Shown: positions 51,694 to 62,973, counted from the stretch's first letter. The stretch: DNA of 64,000 nt from Actinomycetota bacterium (GCA_027728065.1 JAQBVO010000007.1:1-64000), one strand, 5' to 3'. The notes: a model not told the origin generated them from the sequence alone. Program-made: numbers and translations.

Positions 51694-52398
51694 TTAGAGA
51701 ATCTGTGCGGCGATTAACTGCGCGCCATCGCGCATCGCTGATGAACCTTTACTCCATAGTGAAGTAATAGGACGGCCGATGACAACTAGATTTGCACCTC
51801 TATCGATAGCCTCGCGAGGAGACATTGTGCGAACTTGATCATCGTGTGATATCTGTGAATCTGCTCGAACACCAGGAGTAATTATTGTTATCTCATCGCC
51901 GACACTTTGGCGTATAGCAAGAATCTCAAGTGGAGAACAGACAATTGCCCGAGCTCCGGCGTTGATTGCGATCTTAGCCAAACCCACAGCGCTTTCTAGG
52001 GCGTTGGATTTGTATCCAATCTCTGCAACATCCATCTCAGTTAGTGAAGTCAAGATAGTAACTCCAGTAACCATTGTCGATGGTAGTGATTGCACGGCAG
52101 CGGCAACCATTGCACTTCCACCCGATGCATGAACAGTTACATACTTTGGACGCAAATGCGAGATAGCACGTGCTGCCCCACTGACAGTATGTGGAATATC
52201 GTGGAGCTTTAAATCCAAAAAGATATCGCTATCGGTCTGCTCTGATACTGCGAGAACGCCATCATGACCTAAGTTTAAGAAAAACTCCAAACCCAATTTA
52301 TAAGTGGATACAACTGACTCGGTCGCCTTTACCCACTCAACTGCAGTTGCCAAATCAGATGTATCAACGGCCAAAACTATTGGGGCTTTTATCGCCAT
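51694..52398 (-). CDS. pyrF: Orotidine 5'-phosphate decarboxylase
   Basis: Last step to UMP. The start ATG 52398 gives MAIKAPIVLAVDTSDL; a frame from 52470 only adds pyrD read out of frame. Catalytic DLKLHDIPHT (Lys and Asp) is near 59-68; the phosphate-binding end is ANLVVIGRPIT. 234 aa, B. subtilis-like group I form rather than the long mycobacterial type. One base separates it from the pyrD stop. Confidence 0.94.
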   Translation of the reverse strand: MAIKAPIVLAVDTSDLATAVEWVKATESVVSTYKLGLEFFLNLGHDGVLAVSEQTDSDIFLDLKLHDIPHTVSGAARAISHLRPKYVTVHASGGSAMVAAAVQSLPSTMVTGVTILTSLTEMDVAEIGYKSNALESAVGLAKIAINAGARAIVCSPLEILAIRQSVGDEITIITPGVRADSQISHDDQVRTMSPREAIDRGANLVVIGRPITSLWSKGSSAMRDGAQLIAAQIL

Positions 52399-52399
52399 A

Positions 52400-53341
52400 T
52401 TAGTCAACCTGCCCGCTTCGATGGGCAAAGCCAATCGCATCGCGAAGTGATGCAAAGCCCTTGGTTGCAAGGAGCTCTTTTAGCTCTGTGGCAATTGTGA
52501 TCAGTGCAGTTGGATTAGAAAAACTAGCAGTACCTATAGATACTCCGCTAGCACCAGCTACAATCATTTCTAGTGCATCCTTGGCCGTTGCTATTCCACC
52601 CATTCCAAGAATTGGAATCTTCGGCAGCGCCTCATGGACTTGGTACACGGCTCGAATCGCGATTGGTTTAATAGCAGGACCCGATAAACCACCAGTTTTG
52701 CCTGCCAAATATGGGCGCATAGTCTCAAGATTAATAGCCATTCCGAGCACGGTATTAATAAGTGCTAATGCATCGGCGCCAGCATCTACTACCCCTCTAG
52801 CGATGGAGACTAAATCAGTTACATCGGGTGATAACTTTGCAATGATAGGAAGTTCACCACCCACGGTACGTTTAACACCATCTATAACACGTCTGGATGC
52901 ATCCGGATCGCAGGCAAATACCAATCCTCGATTTTCTACATTGGGACATGAGATATTGACTTCAATAGCGCTAATCCCGGCCACCGAACGCAGTTTCCTA
53001 GCAACGGTTGAATACTCTTCGATAGTCTCCCCCGCGATTGAGACGATAATGCGTGCTTTTTCTTCGATGAGATATGGAATATCTTTTGCGATAAAGGCAT
53101 CGATGCCTGGGCCTTGTAATCCAATTGAATTGAGCATTCCACTTGGGGTCTCAGCCATACGTGGAGTAGGCCTTCCAGTTCGTGGCCTACTCATGACCGA
53201 TTTTGTGACAACGCCACCTATATCGCGAAGTGGAAAAAACTGTGCAAGTTCGCGACCAGAGCTAGCGCATCCACTAGCGGTAAATACGGGGGAAGCAAAC
53301 CAGGCATTACCCAGAGTGGTTGAAAAATCTACGCTCGTCAT
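52400..53341 (-). CDS. pyrD: Dihydroorotate dehydrogenase, class 1B catalytic subunit
   Basis: FMN enzyme oxidising dihydroorotate to orotate. The catalytic base is a Cys in NISCPNVENRG, marking class 1B (NAD-linked, with PyrK) rather than the quinone class 2. Glycine-rich GMGGIATAKDALEMI and the 3' GASGVSIGTAS phosphate site are present. Start ATG 53341 overlaps the pyrK stop as ATGA. 313 aa. Confidence 0.94.
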   Translation of the reverse strand: MTSVDFSTTLGNAWFASPVFTASGCASSGRELAQFFPLRDIGGVVTKSVMSRPRTGRPTPRMAETPSGMLNSIGLQGPGIDAFIAKDIPYLIEEKARIIVSIAGETIEEYSTVARKLRSVAGISAIEVNISCPNVENRGLVFACDPDASRRVIDGVKRTVGGELPIIAKLSPDVTDLVSIARGVVDAGADALALINTVLGMAINLETMRPYLAGKTGGLSGPAIKPIAIRAVYQVHEALPKIPILGMGGIATAKDALEMIVAGASGVSIGTASFSNPTALITIATELKELLATKGFASLRDAIGFAHRSGQVD

Positions 53342-54174
53342 AGCGTTTTCCCAACTTTGTCCCACGCAACCCTAGCGCCATCCATTACCGGCCCATCGAT
53401 ACATGAGCGAAGCATAGAAACTGCACCTGTGCCATCTGTAACTGGAACTACACATGTCATGCAGATTCCAACACCACACGCCATCGCCTCTTCTACTGCG
53501 CATTGATGTAGAACATTGCTATCTTTAGTTATCGCATCAATGGCAGCTAACATCGCCATTGGACCACAGGAATAAATAACTCCAATATCTAGATCATTAA
53601 TTAATGCGCCAATGGGATCTGTCACACGCCCCATCTGTCCCATCGATCCATCTTCTGTATGAATACGTAGGGAGTTAACCGAGCGCTTGCCCTCCATGGG
53701 TGCATATATCTTTGCCCCAGTACTTGCACCGAGCAACATATCTACGCGGCACCCACGTGCATACAAAACCTCTGCTAAACCAAATAGAGGCGCAGATCCA
53801 TATCCTCCGCCTACGAGCAAAACCTTGACGGGCTCTGTAGGAATTCCAAAAGCCGTACCAAGTGGCAGTATGAGATCCAAAACCACGCCCTCACTTTGGG
53901 CACATAACCACGTACTTCCTTGACCGTATGGGGCGACGATGAGCTCCATCGTTCCGCCGAAGGTAGCACTCGAAGAGGTTCGTGAGATGGCAAAGGCGCG
54001 CCTGAGAATCATATTCGAAGACTGCCCACCGAGCTTTATTGCAACGAAATTGCCGGGCTTACAGAGCCTAGAGAGATCACCGATATCAATTATCAGTTGA
54101 TTGTATTGACCAACACGCTTATTGCTGATGATTGGAGCGTGTATCGCAACTGCGTTCCTATTTATCTGCGTCAT
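53338..54174 (-). CDS. pyrK: Dihydroorotate dehydrogenase electron-transfer subunit
   Basis: FAD/2Fe-2S partner of class 1B PyrD that passes electrons to NAD. FAD motif LRRAFAIS near 60-67, NAD-binding VLLVGGGYGSAPL near 118-130, and a C-terminal cysteine cluster CAVEEAMACGVGICMTC plus a later Cys for 2Fe-2S. 278 aa from ATG 54174; a GTG at 54189 is an alternative overlapping carB. The 3' overlap with pyrD indicates coupled subunit synthesis. Confidence 0.93.
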   Translation of the reverse strand: MTQINRNAVAIHAPIISNKRVGQYNQLIIDIGDLSRLCKPGNFVAIKLGGQSSNMILRRAFAISRTSSSATFGGTMELIVAPYGQGSTWLCAQSEGVVLDLILPLGTAFGIPTEPVKVLLVGGGYGSAPLFGLAEVLYARGCRVDMLLGASTGAKIYAPMEGKRSVNSLRIHTEDGSMGQMGRVTDPIGALINDLDIGVIYSCGPMAMLAAIDAITKDSNVLHQCAVEEAMACGVGICMTCVVPVTDGTGAVSMLRSCIDGPVMDGARVAWDKVGKTL

Positions 54175-54176
54175 AT

Positions 54177-57100
54177 CTATGCCAACCACTCTTGCAGCGA
54201 TTTTATCGAAAGTTCATGTGATTGAATAAAACGGATACCCTCAACTGCGGCACTAAAACCGGCCGTTGTAGTAATGATTGGAATAGATCGCTGCACTGCA
54301 GCCGTGCGAATGAGCCAGCCATCTGCCCGAGTTCCCCGACCTACTGGTGTATTAATCACTAAATCTATATCCCCCGAGTTAATTATCTCAACGATCGTAG
54401 GTTCGCCCAATGGGCCCTTACCATCTGAGTTTTTACGTACAGATATGCAAACTACTCCATGTTCGCCTAGATATCGCGCTGTGCCCTCCGTTGCTAAAAT
54501 CCTAAAACCTAAATCAGCTAGGCCAATGGCGGCATCTTTACCTGCGGTCTTGTCCTTATCGGCAAGGGAGATAAAGACGGTTCCGCTCTTTGGTAGTGGA
54601 CCGAAGGCTTGAATCTGAGACTTGGCATAACTCTCGCCAAAACTTGGTGAGATACCCATAACCTCACCGGTCGATCGCATCTCTGGACCCAGGATCGCAT
54701 CAACTCCATGTCCATCCATTCGTCGGAAGCGGTTCCACGGAAGGACCGCTTCCTTAACGCTAACCCCCTTTGCCGCTCCATCACCATCTGTTGGCAGGAT
54801 ACCTTCTGTGCGAAGTGCGGAGATTGTTGCGCCGAGTGAGATACGCGCAGCCGCCTTGGCTAGAGAAATACCAGTGGCTTTGCTAACAAATGGTACTGTG
54901 CGAGATGCGCGTGGATTTGCCTCTAATACATAGAGTTTGCCTTCAGCGATCGCAAATTGAATATTGATTAAACCGAGTACGCCAACGCTGCGCGCAATTT
55001 TTTCGGTTGCAATCTTAATCTCCTGTAACTGTGAAGGCGTAATCGTCATAGATGGAAGTAGGCATGCACTATCCCCACTATGAATTCCCGCCTCCTCAAT
55101 ATGCTCCATAACGCCACCGAGAAAGAGCTCTGTGCCATCAAAGAGTGCATCGACATCGATCTCAATGGCGCTATCTAAAAAACGATCCACTAAGACTGGA
55201 TGATCAGGGGTTATGTCAGTTGCTCGAGAGATGAAGCCTGCAAGGGCATTATCATCGTAGACAATCTCCATTCCCCGTCCACCCAAAACAAAAGATGGTC
55301 TGACAAGTACGGGATATCCAATTCGGGTAGCGATAGCAATAGCCTCTAGCTGCGAGGCGGCCATTCCAAACTGTGGCGCATTAAGGTTTTGGTCAGACAA
55401 AATCTGATTAAATGCGCCGCGCTCTTCGGCTAAGTTAATAGCCTCTGGACTCGTACCTAAAATATTTACACCATTGGTCTTTAATCCAGCGGCAAGAGCT
55501 AGAGGCGTTTGACCTCCAAGCTGGGTGATTACGCCAAGAAGTGGTCCGGCAAGGGTTTCCGCAGCGATAACTTCAAGTACATCCTCAAGAGTTAGTGGCT
55601 CAAAATAGAGACGGTCACTAGTGTCATAATCAGTTGAGACAGTCTCTGGATTACAGTTGATCATAATCGTCTCATATCCCGCTTCGCGTAAAGCAAAAGA
55701 TGCATGAACACAGGAGTAGTCAAACTCAATACCCTGACCGATTCGATTCGGACCACTACCTAAGATAATTACCGCCGGTGTTGTGCGCGTTCGTACCTCA
55801 CTCTCCTCTTCATAACTGGAGTAGTGATATGGAGTAAAGGCTTCAAACTCGGCGGCACAGGTATCCACTGTCTTATAAACGGGGCGTATCGATAAATGGT
55901 GGCGGATACGTCGAACTTTATCCTCGGAGATACCACGCAAGATTCCTATTTGCTTATCAGAGAATCCGCAGCTTTTGGCATCGCGCAAAACCTGCGTACT
56001 TAACTCACCGGATTGTGCGATGAGAGCTGCCTGTTCGTTGATAATTTGAATCTGTCGCAAAAACCAGGGATCGATCTTGCAGGCGGCAAAAACCTCGTCA
56101 ATAGTTGCCCCTGCCCACAATGCATGTTGGACTTCTTGTAAACGATACTCTGTCGGAGTAACCATTGAAATTAATAGCGCCTTCTTCGCACTCGCACTTA
56201 TGGCTGGCCAGGAAAATGGCGCCTCTTTTCGTTCAAGCGATCGCAACGCCTTCATCAGAGCCTCGGTGAAAGATCGACCAATCGCCATAGCCTCTCCGAC
56301 ACTCTTCATGGTCGTTGTTAGACGTGGATCGGCATCTGCAAATTTCTCAAAGGCAAATCGGGGAAGCTTCACGACGACATAATCTAGGGTTGGCTCAAAA
56401 GATGCTGGCGTTACCTTGGTAATATCGTTTTGAATCTCATCAAGGGTATAGCCAAGAGCTAACTTAGTGGCAATTTTTGCGATGGGAAAACCAGTTGCCT
56501 TTGATGCTAGAGCACTAGAGCGAGAAACTCTTGGATTCATCTCAATAACAATGATGCGACCATCTACAGGATTAACCGCAAATTGGATGTTACAGCCACC
56601 CGTATCAACACCAACTTCACGGATAATATCTAGAGATAGATTGCGAAGTTTTTGATACTCCACATCGGTTAATGTCATTGCTGGTGCTACTGTGATTGAA
56701 TCACCCGTATGAACACCCATGGGATCAATGTTTTCGATACTACATACGATTACGACATTGTCCTTACGATCTCGCATAACTTCTAGCTCGTACTCCTTCC
56801 AACCAATTATTGATTCTTCGAGTAGAACTTCAGAGGTAGGGCTATGTCGTAGCCCTGCACCGGCAATCTGATTCAGCTGTGTCGGATCAAATGCAATCCC
56901 AGAGCCCAAACCACCCATAGTAAATGAAGGCCGCACTACCACTGGAAAACCAAGAGTTTTAGCGGCTCCAACAATCTCTTCCATCGTATGGCAGATGATT
57001 GAACGTGCCGATTCACCACCTATCTTTGCAACGATCTGACGAAAGAGTTCGCGATTTTCACCGCGATTGATTGCATCCACATCAGCACCGATTAAACGCA

Positions 57101-57437
57101 CGCCGTACTTTGACAATACTCCATTTTCAAAAAGGCCAATCGCGGCATTGAGAGCGGTCTGCCCACCCAAAGTTGCTAGAACAGCATCCGGCTTTTCATG
57201 GGCGATGATTCTTTCAATAACATCAGGAGTTATTGGTTCGATATACGTTGCGTCGGCAAATTGTGGGTCGGTCATTATGGTTGCAGGATTTGAGTTCACG
57301 AGAACAACACGAATTCCCTCTTCGCGTAGCACTCTGCAGGCCTGTGTTCCCGAGTAGTCGAACTCGCATGCCTGTCCTATAACAATCGGTCCACTACCGA
57401 TGACAAGTACGGATCTAATCGCTGGATCTAATGGCAT
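54177..57437 (-). CDS. carB: Carbamoyl-phosphate synthase large subunit
   Basis: Makes carbamoyl phosphate for pyrimidines and arginine. 1086 aa with two ATP-grasp halves ([20 protein letters not shown] at the start and [20 protein letters not shown] near 560), two GGLGSG/GGRGME ATP loops and a C-terminal MGS allosteric domain (from about 940). It shares one base with carA, so the subunits are coupled. Confidence 0.97.
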   Translation of the reverse strand: MPLDPAIRSVLVIGSGPIVIGQACEFDYSGTQACRVLREEGIRVVLVNSNPATIMTDPQFADATYIEPITPDVIERIIAHEKPDAVLATLGGQTALNAAIGLFENGVLSKYGVRLIGADVDAINRGENRELFRQIVAKIGGESARSIICHTMEEIVGAAKTLGFPVVVRPSFTMGGLGSGIAFDPTQLNQIAGAGLRHSPTSEVLLEESIIGWKEYELEVMRDRKDNVVIVCSIENIDPMGVHTGDSITVAPAMTLTDVEYQKLRNLSLDIIREVGVDTGGCNIQFAVNPVDGRIIVIEMNPRVSRSSALASKATGFPIAKIATKLALGYTLDEIQNDITKVTPASFEPTLDYVVVKLPRFAFEKFADADPRLTTTMKSVGEAMAIGRSFTEALMKALRSLERKEAPFSWPAISASAKKALLISMVTPTEYRLQEVQHALWAGATIDEVFAACKIDPWFLRQIQIINEQAALIAQSGELSTQVLRDAKSCGFSDKQIGILRGISEDKVRRIRHHLSIRPVYKTVDTCAAEFEAFTPYHYSSYEEESEVRTRTTPAVIILGSGPNRIGQGIEFDYSCVHASFALREAGYETIMINCNPETVSTDYDTSDRLYFEPLTLEDVLEVIAAETLAGPLLGVITQLGGQTPLALAAGLKTNGVNILGTSPEAINLAEERGAFNQILSDQNLNAPQFGMAASQLEAIAIATRIGYPVLVRPSFVLGGRGMEIVYDDNALAGFISRATDITPDHPVLVDRFLDSAIEIDVDALFDGTELFLGGVMEHIEEAGIHSGDSACLLPSMTITPSQLQEIKIATEKIARSVGVLGLINIQFAIAEGKLYVLEANPRASRTVPFVSKATGISLAKAAARISLGATISALRTEGILPTDGDGAAKGVSVKEAVLPWNRFRRMDGHGVDAILGPEMRSTGEVMGISPSFGESYAKSQIQAFGPLPKSGTVFISLADKDKTAGKDAAIGLADLGFRILATEGTARYLGEHGVVCISVRKNSDGKGPLGEPTIVEIINSGDIDLVINTPVGRGTRADGWLIRTAAVQRSIPIITTTAGFSAAVEGIRFIQSHELSIKSLQEWLA

Positions 57438-58552
57438 CAGATGCGAAACTTTCTGCTCATCAAATCTATAAAGCGATCGAATAGATATGCGGCATCATGT
57501 GGTCCTGCCGCAGCCTCTGGGTGATACTGGACGGAAAATGCTGGACGATCTAGAAGTTGTATGCCTTCAACGACGCCATCGTTAAGCGATACATGCGTGA
57601 CTTCCCCTGCGCCATATACCGTCGAAAACTGCGAGTCGATTGGCGCGTTGACTGCAAATCCATGATTTTGAGATGTGATCTCAACTTTACCCGTCTGCTT
57701 ATCGATTACGGGTTGGTTAATGCCGCGATGACCGAAAGGTAGTTTGTATGTTTGAAAACCTAATGCGCGACCTAAAATCTGATGGCCGAAACAGATTCCA
57801 AAGATAGGAATCTCACGGCGCAAAACCTCTCGTACAAGCTCCACTGTCTGATCCATTGTGGCCGGATCCCCCGGACCATTGGAGAGGAATACACCATCGG
57901 GATTTAAGGCGGCAATGTCTTCGATCGTTGAATCAAAGGGAAGTACATGCACTTCGACACCACGCTGGGCAAGGGCTCGAGGAGTCGCACTTTTAATTCC
58001 TAAATCAAGAGCGGCCACAACATATTGTTTTTTGCCCACAGCTTTGATTGTGTATGGCGCAGATGTAGATACATCGGCGACAAGAAAAGCCCCACTCATC
58101 TCCTGAGTCTTGCGAACTTCAACGACCATCTCATCACGTGTGAGTTCTAATCCCGAGAAGATGCCTACGCGCATGGCTCCTCTAACGCGAAGATGCCTTG
58201 TCACCGCCCGTGTATCCAGGCTTTGGATACCAACAATATTGTGTGAGATTAACTCTGACTCTAATGAGTTTTCACTTCGCCAGTTTGATGCCAATGTGGA
58301 TGGATTGCGCACAGCAAATCCTGCAACCCAGATTCTGGCTGATTCGTTATCATGCCTATTAACACCGGTATTTCCGATATGAGGAGCGGTCATTACAACT
58401 ATCTGTTTATGATAGGAAGGATCTGTTAAGGTCTCTTGATATCCAGTCATTCCAGTTTGAAAGACGGCCTCACCAAATGTCTTACCAACCGCGCCCCAGG
58501 ATCTTCCCTCAAAGATACGACCATCATCTAAGACTAGAAAAGCAGCACTCAC
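57437..58552 (-). CDS. carA: Carbamoyl-phosphate synthase small subunit
   Basis: Class I glutamine amidotransferase that feeds ammonia to CarB. The catalytic Cys is in [16 protein letters not shown], and the His-Pro-Glu in [15 protein letters not shown]-terminal [15 protein letters not shown] and [13 protein letters not shown] are canonical. 371 aa. It overlaps pyrC by 4 bases. Confidence 0.97.
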   Translation of the reverse strand: MSAAFLVLDDGRIFEGRSWGAVGKTFGEAVFQTGMTGYQETLTDPSYHKQIVVMTAPHIGNTGVNRHDNESARIWVAGFAVRNPSTLASNWRSENSLESELISHNIVGIQSLDTRAVTRHLRVRGAMRVGIFSGLELTRDEMVVEVRKTQEMSGAFLVADVSTSAPYTIKAVGKKQYVVAALDLGIKSATPRALAQRGVEVHVLPFDSTIEDIAALNPDGVFLSNGPGDPATMDQTVELVREVLRREIPIFGICFGHQILGRALGFQTYKLPFGHRGINQPVIDKQTGKVEITSQNHGFAVNAPIDSQFSTVYGAGEVTHVSLNDGVVEGIQLLDRPAFSVQYHPEAAAGPHDAAYLFDRFIDLMSRKFRI

Positions 58553-59859
58553 TCTGATCCACCGGAGTTTATTAGAGCGCCATCGATAAGAGTTGCCATA
58601 CCATTAAAGAATGTATGAGTGACTACACCAGGCAGTTCATAACCATGAAAAGGCGTATTTCGACTCTTTGAAACTACCAGATCCTTATCGACCGTCCACG
58701 AAGCCGATGGATTAATAATCATTACATTTGCCTTTGCACCGATCTCTAAGTTACGACCCTGATCGCTATATCCACCGATACGTGCTGGGGCGGTGGACAA
58801 ACGATCGGCAACTTGAGCCCAGTCCATCAACTTGGAATCAACCATGGTTTTTTGAACGATAGAGAGCGCGGTCTCAAGGCCAAGCATTCCAAATGAGGCC
58901 TCTTGCCACTCGCACTCTTTTGACTCCATCGTATGAGGCGCATGATCGGTGGCAACAATATCGATCGTTCCATCTGCTAACGCTTCCCGCAGGGCCATGA
59001 CATCTTTTTGCGTACGCAGTGGTGGATTAACTTTAAAGACCGGATCATAAGAGCGAGCAAGTTCATCGGTTAATAGAAGATGATGCGGTGTAACTTCGGC
59101 AGTAACGTTGATTCCACGGGCTTTGGCCCAACGAATGATTTCAACTCCCCCGGCAGTTGTTACATGGCAGATGTGTAAACGAGATTTAACGTGATCTACT
59201 AACAAAATATCGCGAGCAATAATTGCCTCTTCTGCAACTGCCGGCCAGCCCTTTAATCCCAATACTGCAGATACTTCACCTTCATTCATCTGTGAACCAA
59301 CGGTTAAGCTCGGCTCTTGGGCATGCTGTGCAATTACACCATTGAATTTCTTAATGTATTCGAGTGCTCGACGCATCACCAGGGGATCAAAGACGCAGTT
59401 ACCATCATCACTAAAGACGCGAACCTGGGCAATTGAATCGGCCATCGCCCCGATCTCAGAGAGAGCCGCGCCCTCTAGGCCCTGCGTCACAGCTCCGATT
59501 GGGAAGACATCGAGTAAACCGCTCTGTTGACCGAGTCGAAAGACCTGCTCTACAACTCCTGCATTGTCGGCAACTGGTGAAGTATTTGGCATAGCAGAGA
59601 TAGCGGTGAAGCCACCCTTTGCACCAGAGCGTGAGCCGGAGAGAACGGTTTCAGCATCTTCGCGGCCAGGTTGTCGTAGATGAGTGTGCAGATCAACTAA
59701 TCCGGGTAGAACTACACAGCCCTTTGCATCGATAATCGTTGCAGTGGCATCGTTGATGCCAACTGCGAGCGAGTGAATGCGACCATCGGTAATGAGCAAA
59801 TCCTTAATACCCCCATCTGGCATCTGAGCATTTTTGATGAGATAGCCCTTGACCGTCAT
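58549..59859 (-). CDS. pyrC: Dihydroorotase
   Basis: Zinc amidohydrolase that cyclises carbamoyl aspartate. Metal motif [18 protein letters not shown] near 54-71, later [13 protein letters not shown] near 303-315. 436 aa, the longer class I form. Its ATG overlaps the pyrB stop by one base. Confidence 0.96.
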   Translation of the reverse strand: MTVKGYLIKNAQMPDGGIKDLLITDGRIHSLAVGINDATATIIDAKGCVVLPGLVDLHTHLRQPGREDAETVLSGSRSGAKGGFTAISAMPNTSPVADNAGVVEQVFRLGQQSGLLDVFPIGAVTQGLEGAALSEIGAMADSIAQVRVFSDDGNCVFDPLVMRRALEYIKKFNGVIAQHAQEPSLTVGSQMNEGEVSAVLGLKGWPAVAEEAIIARDILLVDHVKSRLHICHVTTAGGVEIIRWAKARGINVTAEVTPHHLLLTDELARSYDPVFKVNPPLRTQKDVMALREALADGTIDIVATDHAPHTMESKECEWQEASFGMLGLETALSIVQKTMVDSKLMDWAQVADRLSTAPARIGGYSDQGRNLEIGAKANVMIINPSASWTVDKDLVVSKSRNTPFHGYELPGVVTHTFFNGMATLIDGALINSGGSE

Positions 59860-60806
59860 TACTTCTCACCCGCTTCCAAAGATTGACCTGCGAGTAAAAC
59901 ATAGAGGATCGCCATTCGCACACTAACGCCATTTGAAACCTGTTCCACGATTACAGAGCGCGCACTATCGGCGACCTCTGCAGCTATCTCTAACCCACGA
60001 TTCATGGGACCTGGGTGCATAACAATGGAGTGTGGTGACATCAATTTAAGACGATCGGAGTTAAGACCAAAGTAGCGCGAGTATTCGCGAGCATTAGGAA
60101 AGAAGAGGTTGCTCATTCTCTCCTGCTGAACGCGCAACATCATGACGACATCGACGCTTGGAATAACAGCATCAAAATCATATGAGATATCTACCGGCCA
60201 TTTTTCTATGCCAACAGGTAAGAGTGTTGGGGGTGCAACCAAGCTGACCGATGCGCCCAAGAGATTGAGGAGCAAAATATTTGATCGCGCCACACGAGAG
60301 TGTAAAACATCACCTACGATTGCAACACGAATCCCAGCTAAATCTGGTGCACCCTTTGCACAATGCTTTCTTATTGTGAATGCATCCAGAAGAGCCTGAC
60401 TGGGATGTTCGTGTGTCCCATCGCCAGCATTGATAACGCTTGCCAGCATCCACTCCGAATCGGCTAAACGTTGCGGGGCACCTGATGCACCATGTCGAAT
60501 AACAACTGCGTCGGCCCCCATCGCCTGAAGTGTGAGCGCGGTGTCTTTGAGAGATTCACCTTTACTCACACTCGATCCTTTAGCAGAAAAGTTAATAACA
60601 TCGGCCGATAAACGTTTGGCAGCGGCCTCAAATGAGATACGGGTGCGCGTTGAATCTTCGGCAAAGAGATTAACGATCGTACGTCCGCGAAGTGTTGGCA
60701 GTTTCTTAACCGCCCCATCACTCACGCGCGCTAGCTCAGTGGCAGTGTCTAATATTGAAACCGCCTCTGCCTTAGAGAGATCTGAAATCGAGAGTAAGTG
60801 GCGCAT
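59859..60806 (-). CDS. pyrB: Aspartate carbamoyltransferase
   Basis: Joins carbamoyl phosphate and aspartate. Carbamoyl-phosphate motif [11 protein letters not shown] near 50-60; aspartate-side HPGPMNRG near 265-272. 315 aa. No regulatory pyrI is nearby, as expected outside enterobacteria. It overlaps pyrR by one base. Confidence 0.96.
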   Translation of the reverse strand: MRHLLSISDLSKAEAVSILDTATELARVSDGAVKKLPTLRGRTIVNLFAEDSTRTRISFEAAAKRLSADVINFSAKGSSVSKGESLKDTALTLQAMGADAVVIRHGASGAPQRLADSEWMLASVINAGDGTHEHPSQALLDAFTIRKHCAKGAPDLAGIRVAIVGDVLHSRVARSNILLLNLLGASVSLVAPPTLLPVGIEKWPVDISYDFDAVIPSVDVVMMLRVQQERMSNLFFPNAREYSRYFGLNSDRLKLMSPHSIVMHPGPMNRGLEIAAEVADSARSVIVEQVSNGVSVRMAILYVLLAGQSLEAGEK

Positions 60807-61333
60807 TAGTTATCCTCAATTACAACTTGGTCAATGCCATCGATCTCAGTCAGATGAACCTTGACCGATTGCGTAGTTGAAGTTGGCAGGTTCTTACCTA
60901 CAAAATCAGCCCTGATAGGAAGTTCGCGGTGGCCTCGATCAACTAAGGCCGCTAACTGCACCGTGCGTGGACGGCCAATCTCACCAAGTGCATCTAAAGC
61001 GGCACGGATAGTGCGACCTGAGAAGAGAACGTCATCGACTAAGACTATGTCCCGCCCCTGAATCCCACTGCTGGGGATCGATGTCGGCATGAGCGGCCGC
61101 GGTGGATGCATACGTAAATCGTCGCGATGCATCGTGATATCGAGCATTCCGACGGGAATTTCGCGGGCCGCTATCTGGCTCATACTCGCCGCTATTCGCA
61201 CAGCTAAGTGGGCACCGCGCGTTGGTATACCTAAGATGGTTATAAGATCACTGGAGGGATTTGCCTCTAAAATCTCGTGGGAGATACGTGTCAATGCACG
61301 TGAAATCTCTAGTGCAGACAGGGCAACGCTCAT
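60806..61333 (-). CDS. pyrR: PyrR bifunctional regulator/uracil phosphoribosyltransferase
   Basis: RNA-binding regulator of pyr genes with PRTase fold; PRPP loop [18 protein letters not shown] near 90-107. 175 aa from ATG 61333, which has a strong GGGAAGGAG Shine-Dalgarno; an ATG at 61351 lies six codons upstream. First gene of the long minus-strand run. No obvious attenuator hairpin is seen in the short leader, so any control may act at translation. Confidence 0.93.
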   Translation of the reverse strand: MSVALSALEISRALTRISHEILEANPSSDLITILGIPTRGAHLAVRIAASMSQIAAREIPVGMLDITMHRDDLRMHPPRPLMPTSIPSSGIQGRDIVLVDDVLFSGRTIRAALDALGEIGRPRTVQLAALVDRGHRELPIRADFVGKNLPTSTTQSVKVHLTEIDGIDQVVIEDN

Positions 61334-61385
61334 GTAAATCTCCTTCCCCATCTCTCTGGATGGGTCATTAAAGGATGCGCAGGCG

Positions 61386-61394
61386 AGTATAGCA
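61386..61394 (-). promoter_or_regulatory. Extended -10 promoter for the pyr run
   Basis: Minus-strand TGCTATACT: an extended -10 (TGn plus TATACT, 61391-61386). Initiation near 61379 gives a leader of about 46 bases containing the pyrR Shine-Dalgarno. A good -35 was not found, as is usual with an extended -10. Confidence 0.6.
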
Positions 61395-61418
61395 GCAAAG
61401 TATTGAATCTGTGGATAA

Positions 61419-61430
61419 GCCCAGGTGGGC
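61419..61430. repeat. Palindrome GCCCAGGTGGGC between pyrR and bldD
   Basis: Perfect 5-base arms around GG, just upstream of the pyr promoter's -35 region and 22 bases before the bldD ATG. A candidate operator for either divergent gene; no regulator can be named. Confidence 0.35.
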
Positions 61431-61452
61431 CTATCTCTCAGGATTTAATCTA

Positions 61453-61944
61453 ATGAGCATGACAACACATGATCAGATCTGTTCACGTATGCGTGCAATC
61501 CGAATCGCCAAAGGGCTCTCACTCAACGATGTAGAGCTGGCGAGCAACCAGAGCATCCGCGCCGTTGTTCTCGGCTCGTATGAACGGGGCGATCGTGCCC
61601 TATCTGTTAAAAAGGCGATTACCATCGCCGATTTCTATGGAGTACCCCTGTCCTATCTGCTTGAGCAGCCCACATCATCGCCGGCTATATCTGCCGGGCC
61701 AGTAATAGATCTACGCCGACTCACAAGCCTAATCGTTGTGAGTGCAGAGATAGCTCCACCCTGCCCGGAGCTTGTCAGCGTTATTCGATTTATCGCCGGA
61801 CTCGTAAGCCTTCGCAACGATTGGAATGGTGAGGTTCTATCGATGCGCGTTGGTGATCTGACTCTATTGGCAATGAGCGTTGGCAAGAGCCATGATCAGA
61901 TCAACGTGATACTGCGAGAGAATCACTTACTTCTAGAACGCTAA
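61453..61944 (+). CDS. bldD: BldD-like transcriptional regulator
   Basis: Orthologue by position (next to pyrR and nusB) and sequence of BldD, the c-di-GMP-responsive developmental repressor of Streptomyces. N-terminal xre-type HTH with MRAIRIAKGLSL, VVLGSYERGDRALSV and ADFYGVPLSYLL. The C-terminal domain keeps the c-di-GMP signature RxD-x8-RxxD: RND at 121-123 and RVGD at 132-135. 163 aa from ATG 61453 (AGGA 9 bases upstream); an ATG at 61459 sits 7 bases after TAATCT and could be a leaderless start. Targets here are unknown. It overlaps nusB by 4 bases, convergently. Confidence 0.88.
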   Translation: MSMTTHDQICSRMRAIRIAKGLSLNDVELASNQSIRAVVLGSYERGDRALSVKKAITIADFYGVPLSYLLEQPTSSPAISAGPVIDLRRLTSLIVVSAEIAPPCPELVSVIRFIAGLVSLRNDWNGEVLSMRVGDLTLLAMSVGKSHDQINVILRENHLLLER

Positions 61945-62363
61945 AGAGCAAGGCTCTCTTTAATGGCGCAGATGCGCCCTAGAAGACCGTGAATGAAACC
62001 GGCTGAGGCATCGGTTGATAACTCCTTGGCCAACATAAGCGCCTCATCGATTGCAACGGCATCAGGGATAGCCGGTGCCCACAAAATCTCAAAGATTGAA
62101 AGCCGCAAAATATTTCTATCAACTGCAGGCAGCCGATCCATATCCCAACCTTGGGCATAGGTGGTTATTAACTCATCGATCTTTCGCCGGTGAGTATCGA
62201 CACCGCTAACGAGCTCGCGTGTGTACTCACGTACCGGTCGGGCCTGTCTCCCCTGATCGAACAGGTCACGAAGATTGAGTGTTTCAATGGCGTTGCTGCT
62301 GCGGATATCGGCCTCGTAGAGTAAATCTAACGCGGCTTTGCGTGCCTTACTACGGGCCGACAC
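61941..62363 (-). CDS. nusB: Transcription antitermination factor NusB
   Basis: All-helical RNA-binding factor of rRNA antitermination. SARSKARKAALDLLYEADIR at the start and VDRNILRLSIFEILW...DAVAIDEALMLAKELS are typical. 140 aa. Its ATG shares one base with the efp stop. Confidence 0.95.
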   Translation of the reverse strand: MSARSKARKAALDLLYEADIRSSNAIETLNLRDLFDQGRQARPVREYTRELVSGVDTHRRKIDELITTYAQGWDMDRLPAVDRNILRLSIFEILWAPAIPDAVAIDEALMLAKELSTDASAGFIHGLLGRICAIKESLAL

Positions 62364-62923
62364 TAGTTAGCGCGGCCTTGGTAAGACCCATCGCGAGTAT
62401 CAACCATGACGACCTCATCTTGTTTAATAAAGAGTGGAACTTGAATCTCTATTCCAGTTTCAACAGTTGCAGGTTTGGTTCCACCCGATGAACGATCGCC
62501 CTGAATTCCAGGCTCTGTGTAGGTAATCTTTAATGGGACCGAAGCTGCTAGTTCGATATAGAGCGGATTGCCATCGTGGACAGCTACTACCGCATCGGTA
62601 TTTTCAAGCATGTAATTGGCCATATCCCCAACCGTTGCTGCCGAGATGCAGATCTGGTCAAATGTTTTTGCATCCATAAACACAAAATCTTTGCCATCTT
62701 TATAAAGGAACTGCATGTCACGCTTTTCTAGAATTTCAACATCAATCTTCACACCTGAGTTAAATGTACGATCAATTACCTTACCGGTAAGCACTGATTT
62801 CAACTTCGTGCGTACGAATGCAGGACCTTTGCCAGGCTTAACATGTTGAAAATCTATAACATTCCAGAGTTGACCCTCTAAATCTAAGGTAATTCCATTC
62901 TTCATATCGGCTGTTGTTGCCAC
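62363..62923 (-). CDS. efp: Elongation factor P
   Basis: Rescues ribosomes at polyproline stretches. Three beta-barrel domains, 186 aa. The loop carrying the functional residue reads [10 protein letters not shown] with K32 at the tip, matching the actinobacterial subfamily with an unmodified lysine in a PGKGP loop. Start GTG 62923 with GGAG 7 bases upstream; an in-frame ATG at residue 7 is less likely. Confidence 0.95.
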   Translation of the reverse strand: MATTADMKNGITLDLEGQLWNVIDFQHVKPGKGPAFVRTKLKSVLTGKVIDRTFNSGVKIDVEILEKRDMQFLYKDGKDFVFMDAKTFDQICISAATVGDMANYMLENTDAVVAVHDGNPLYIELAASVPLKITYTEPGIQGDRSSGGTKPATVETGIEIQVPLFIKQDEVVMVDTRDGSYQGRAN

Positions 62924-62945
62924 GCTCGCGCTCCACTCACCTGAA

Positions 62946-62973
62946 AATATACGGCTATCGATCGTGATAGCAA
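62946..62973 (-). promoter_or_regulatory. Promoter for efp-nusB
   Basis: Minus-strand -35 TTGCTA (62973-62968), 16-base spacer, -10 TATATT (62951-62946). The short leader carries GGAG before the GTG start. Confidence 0.6.
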
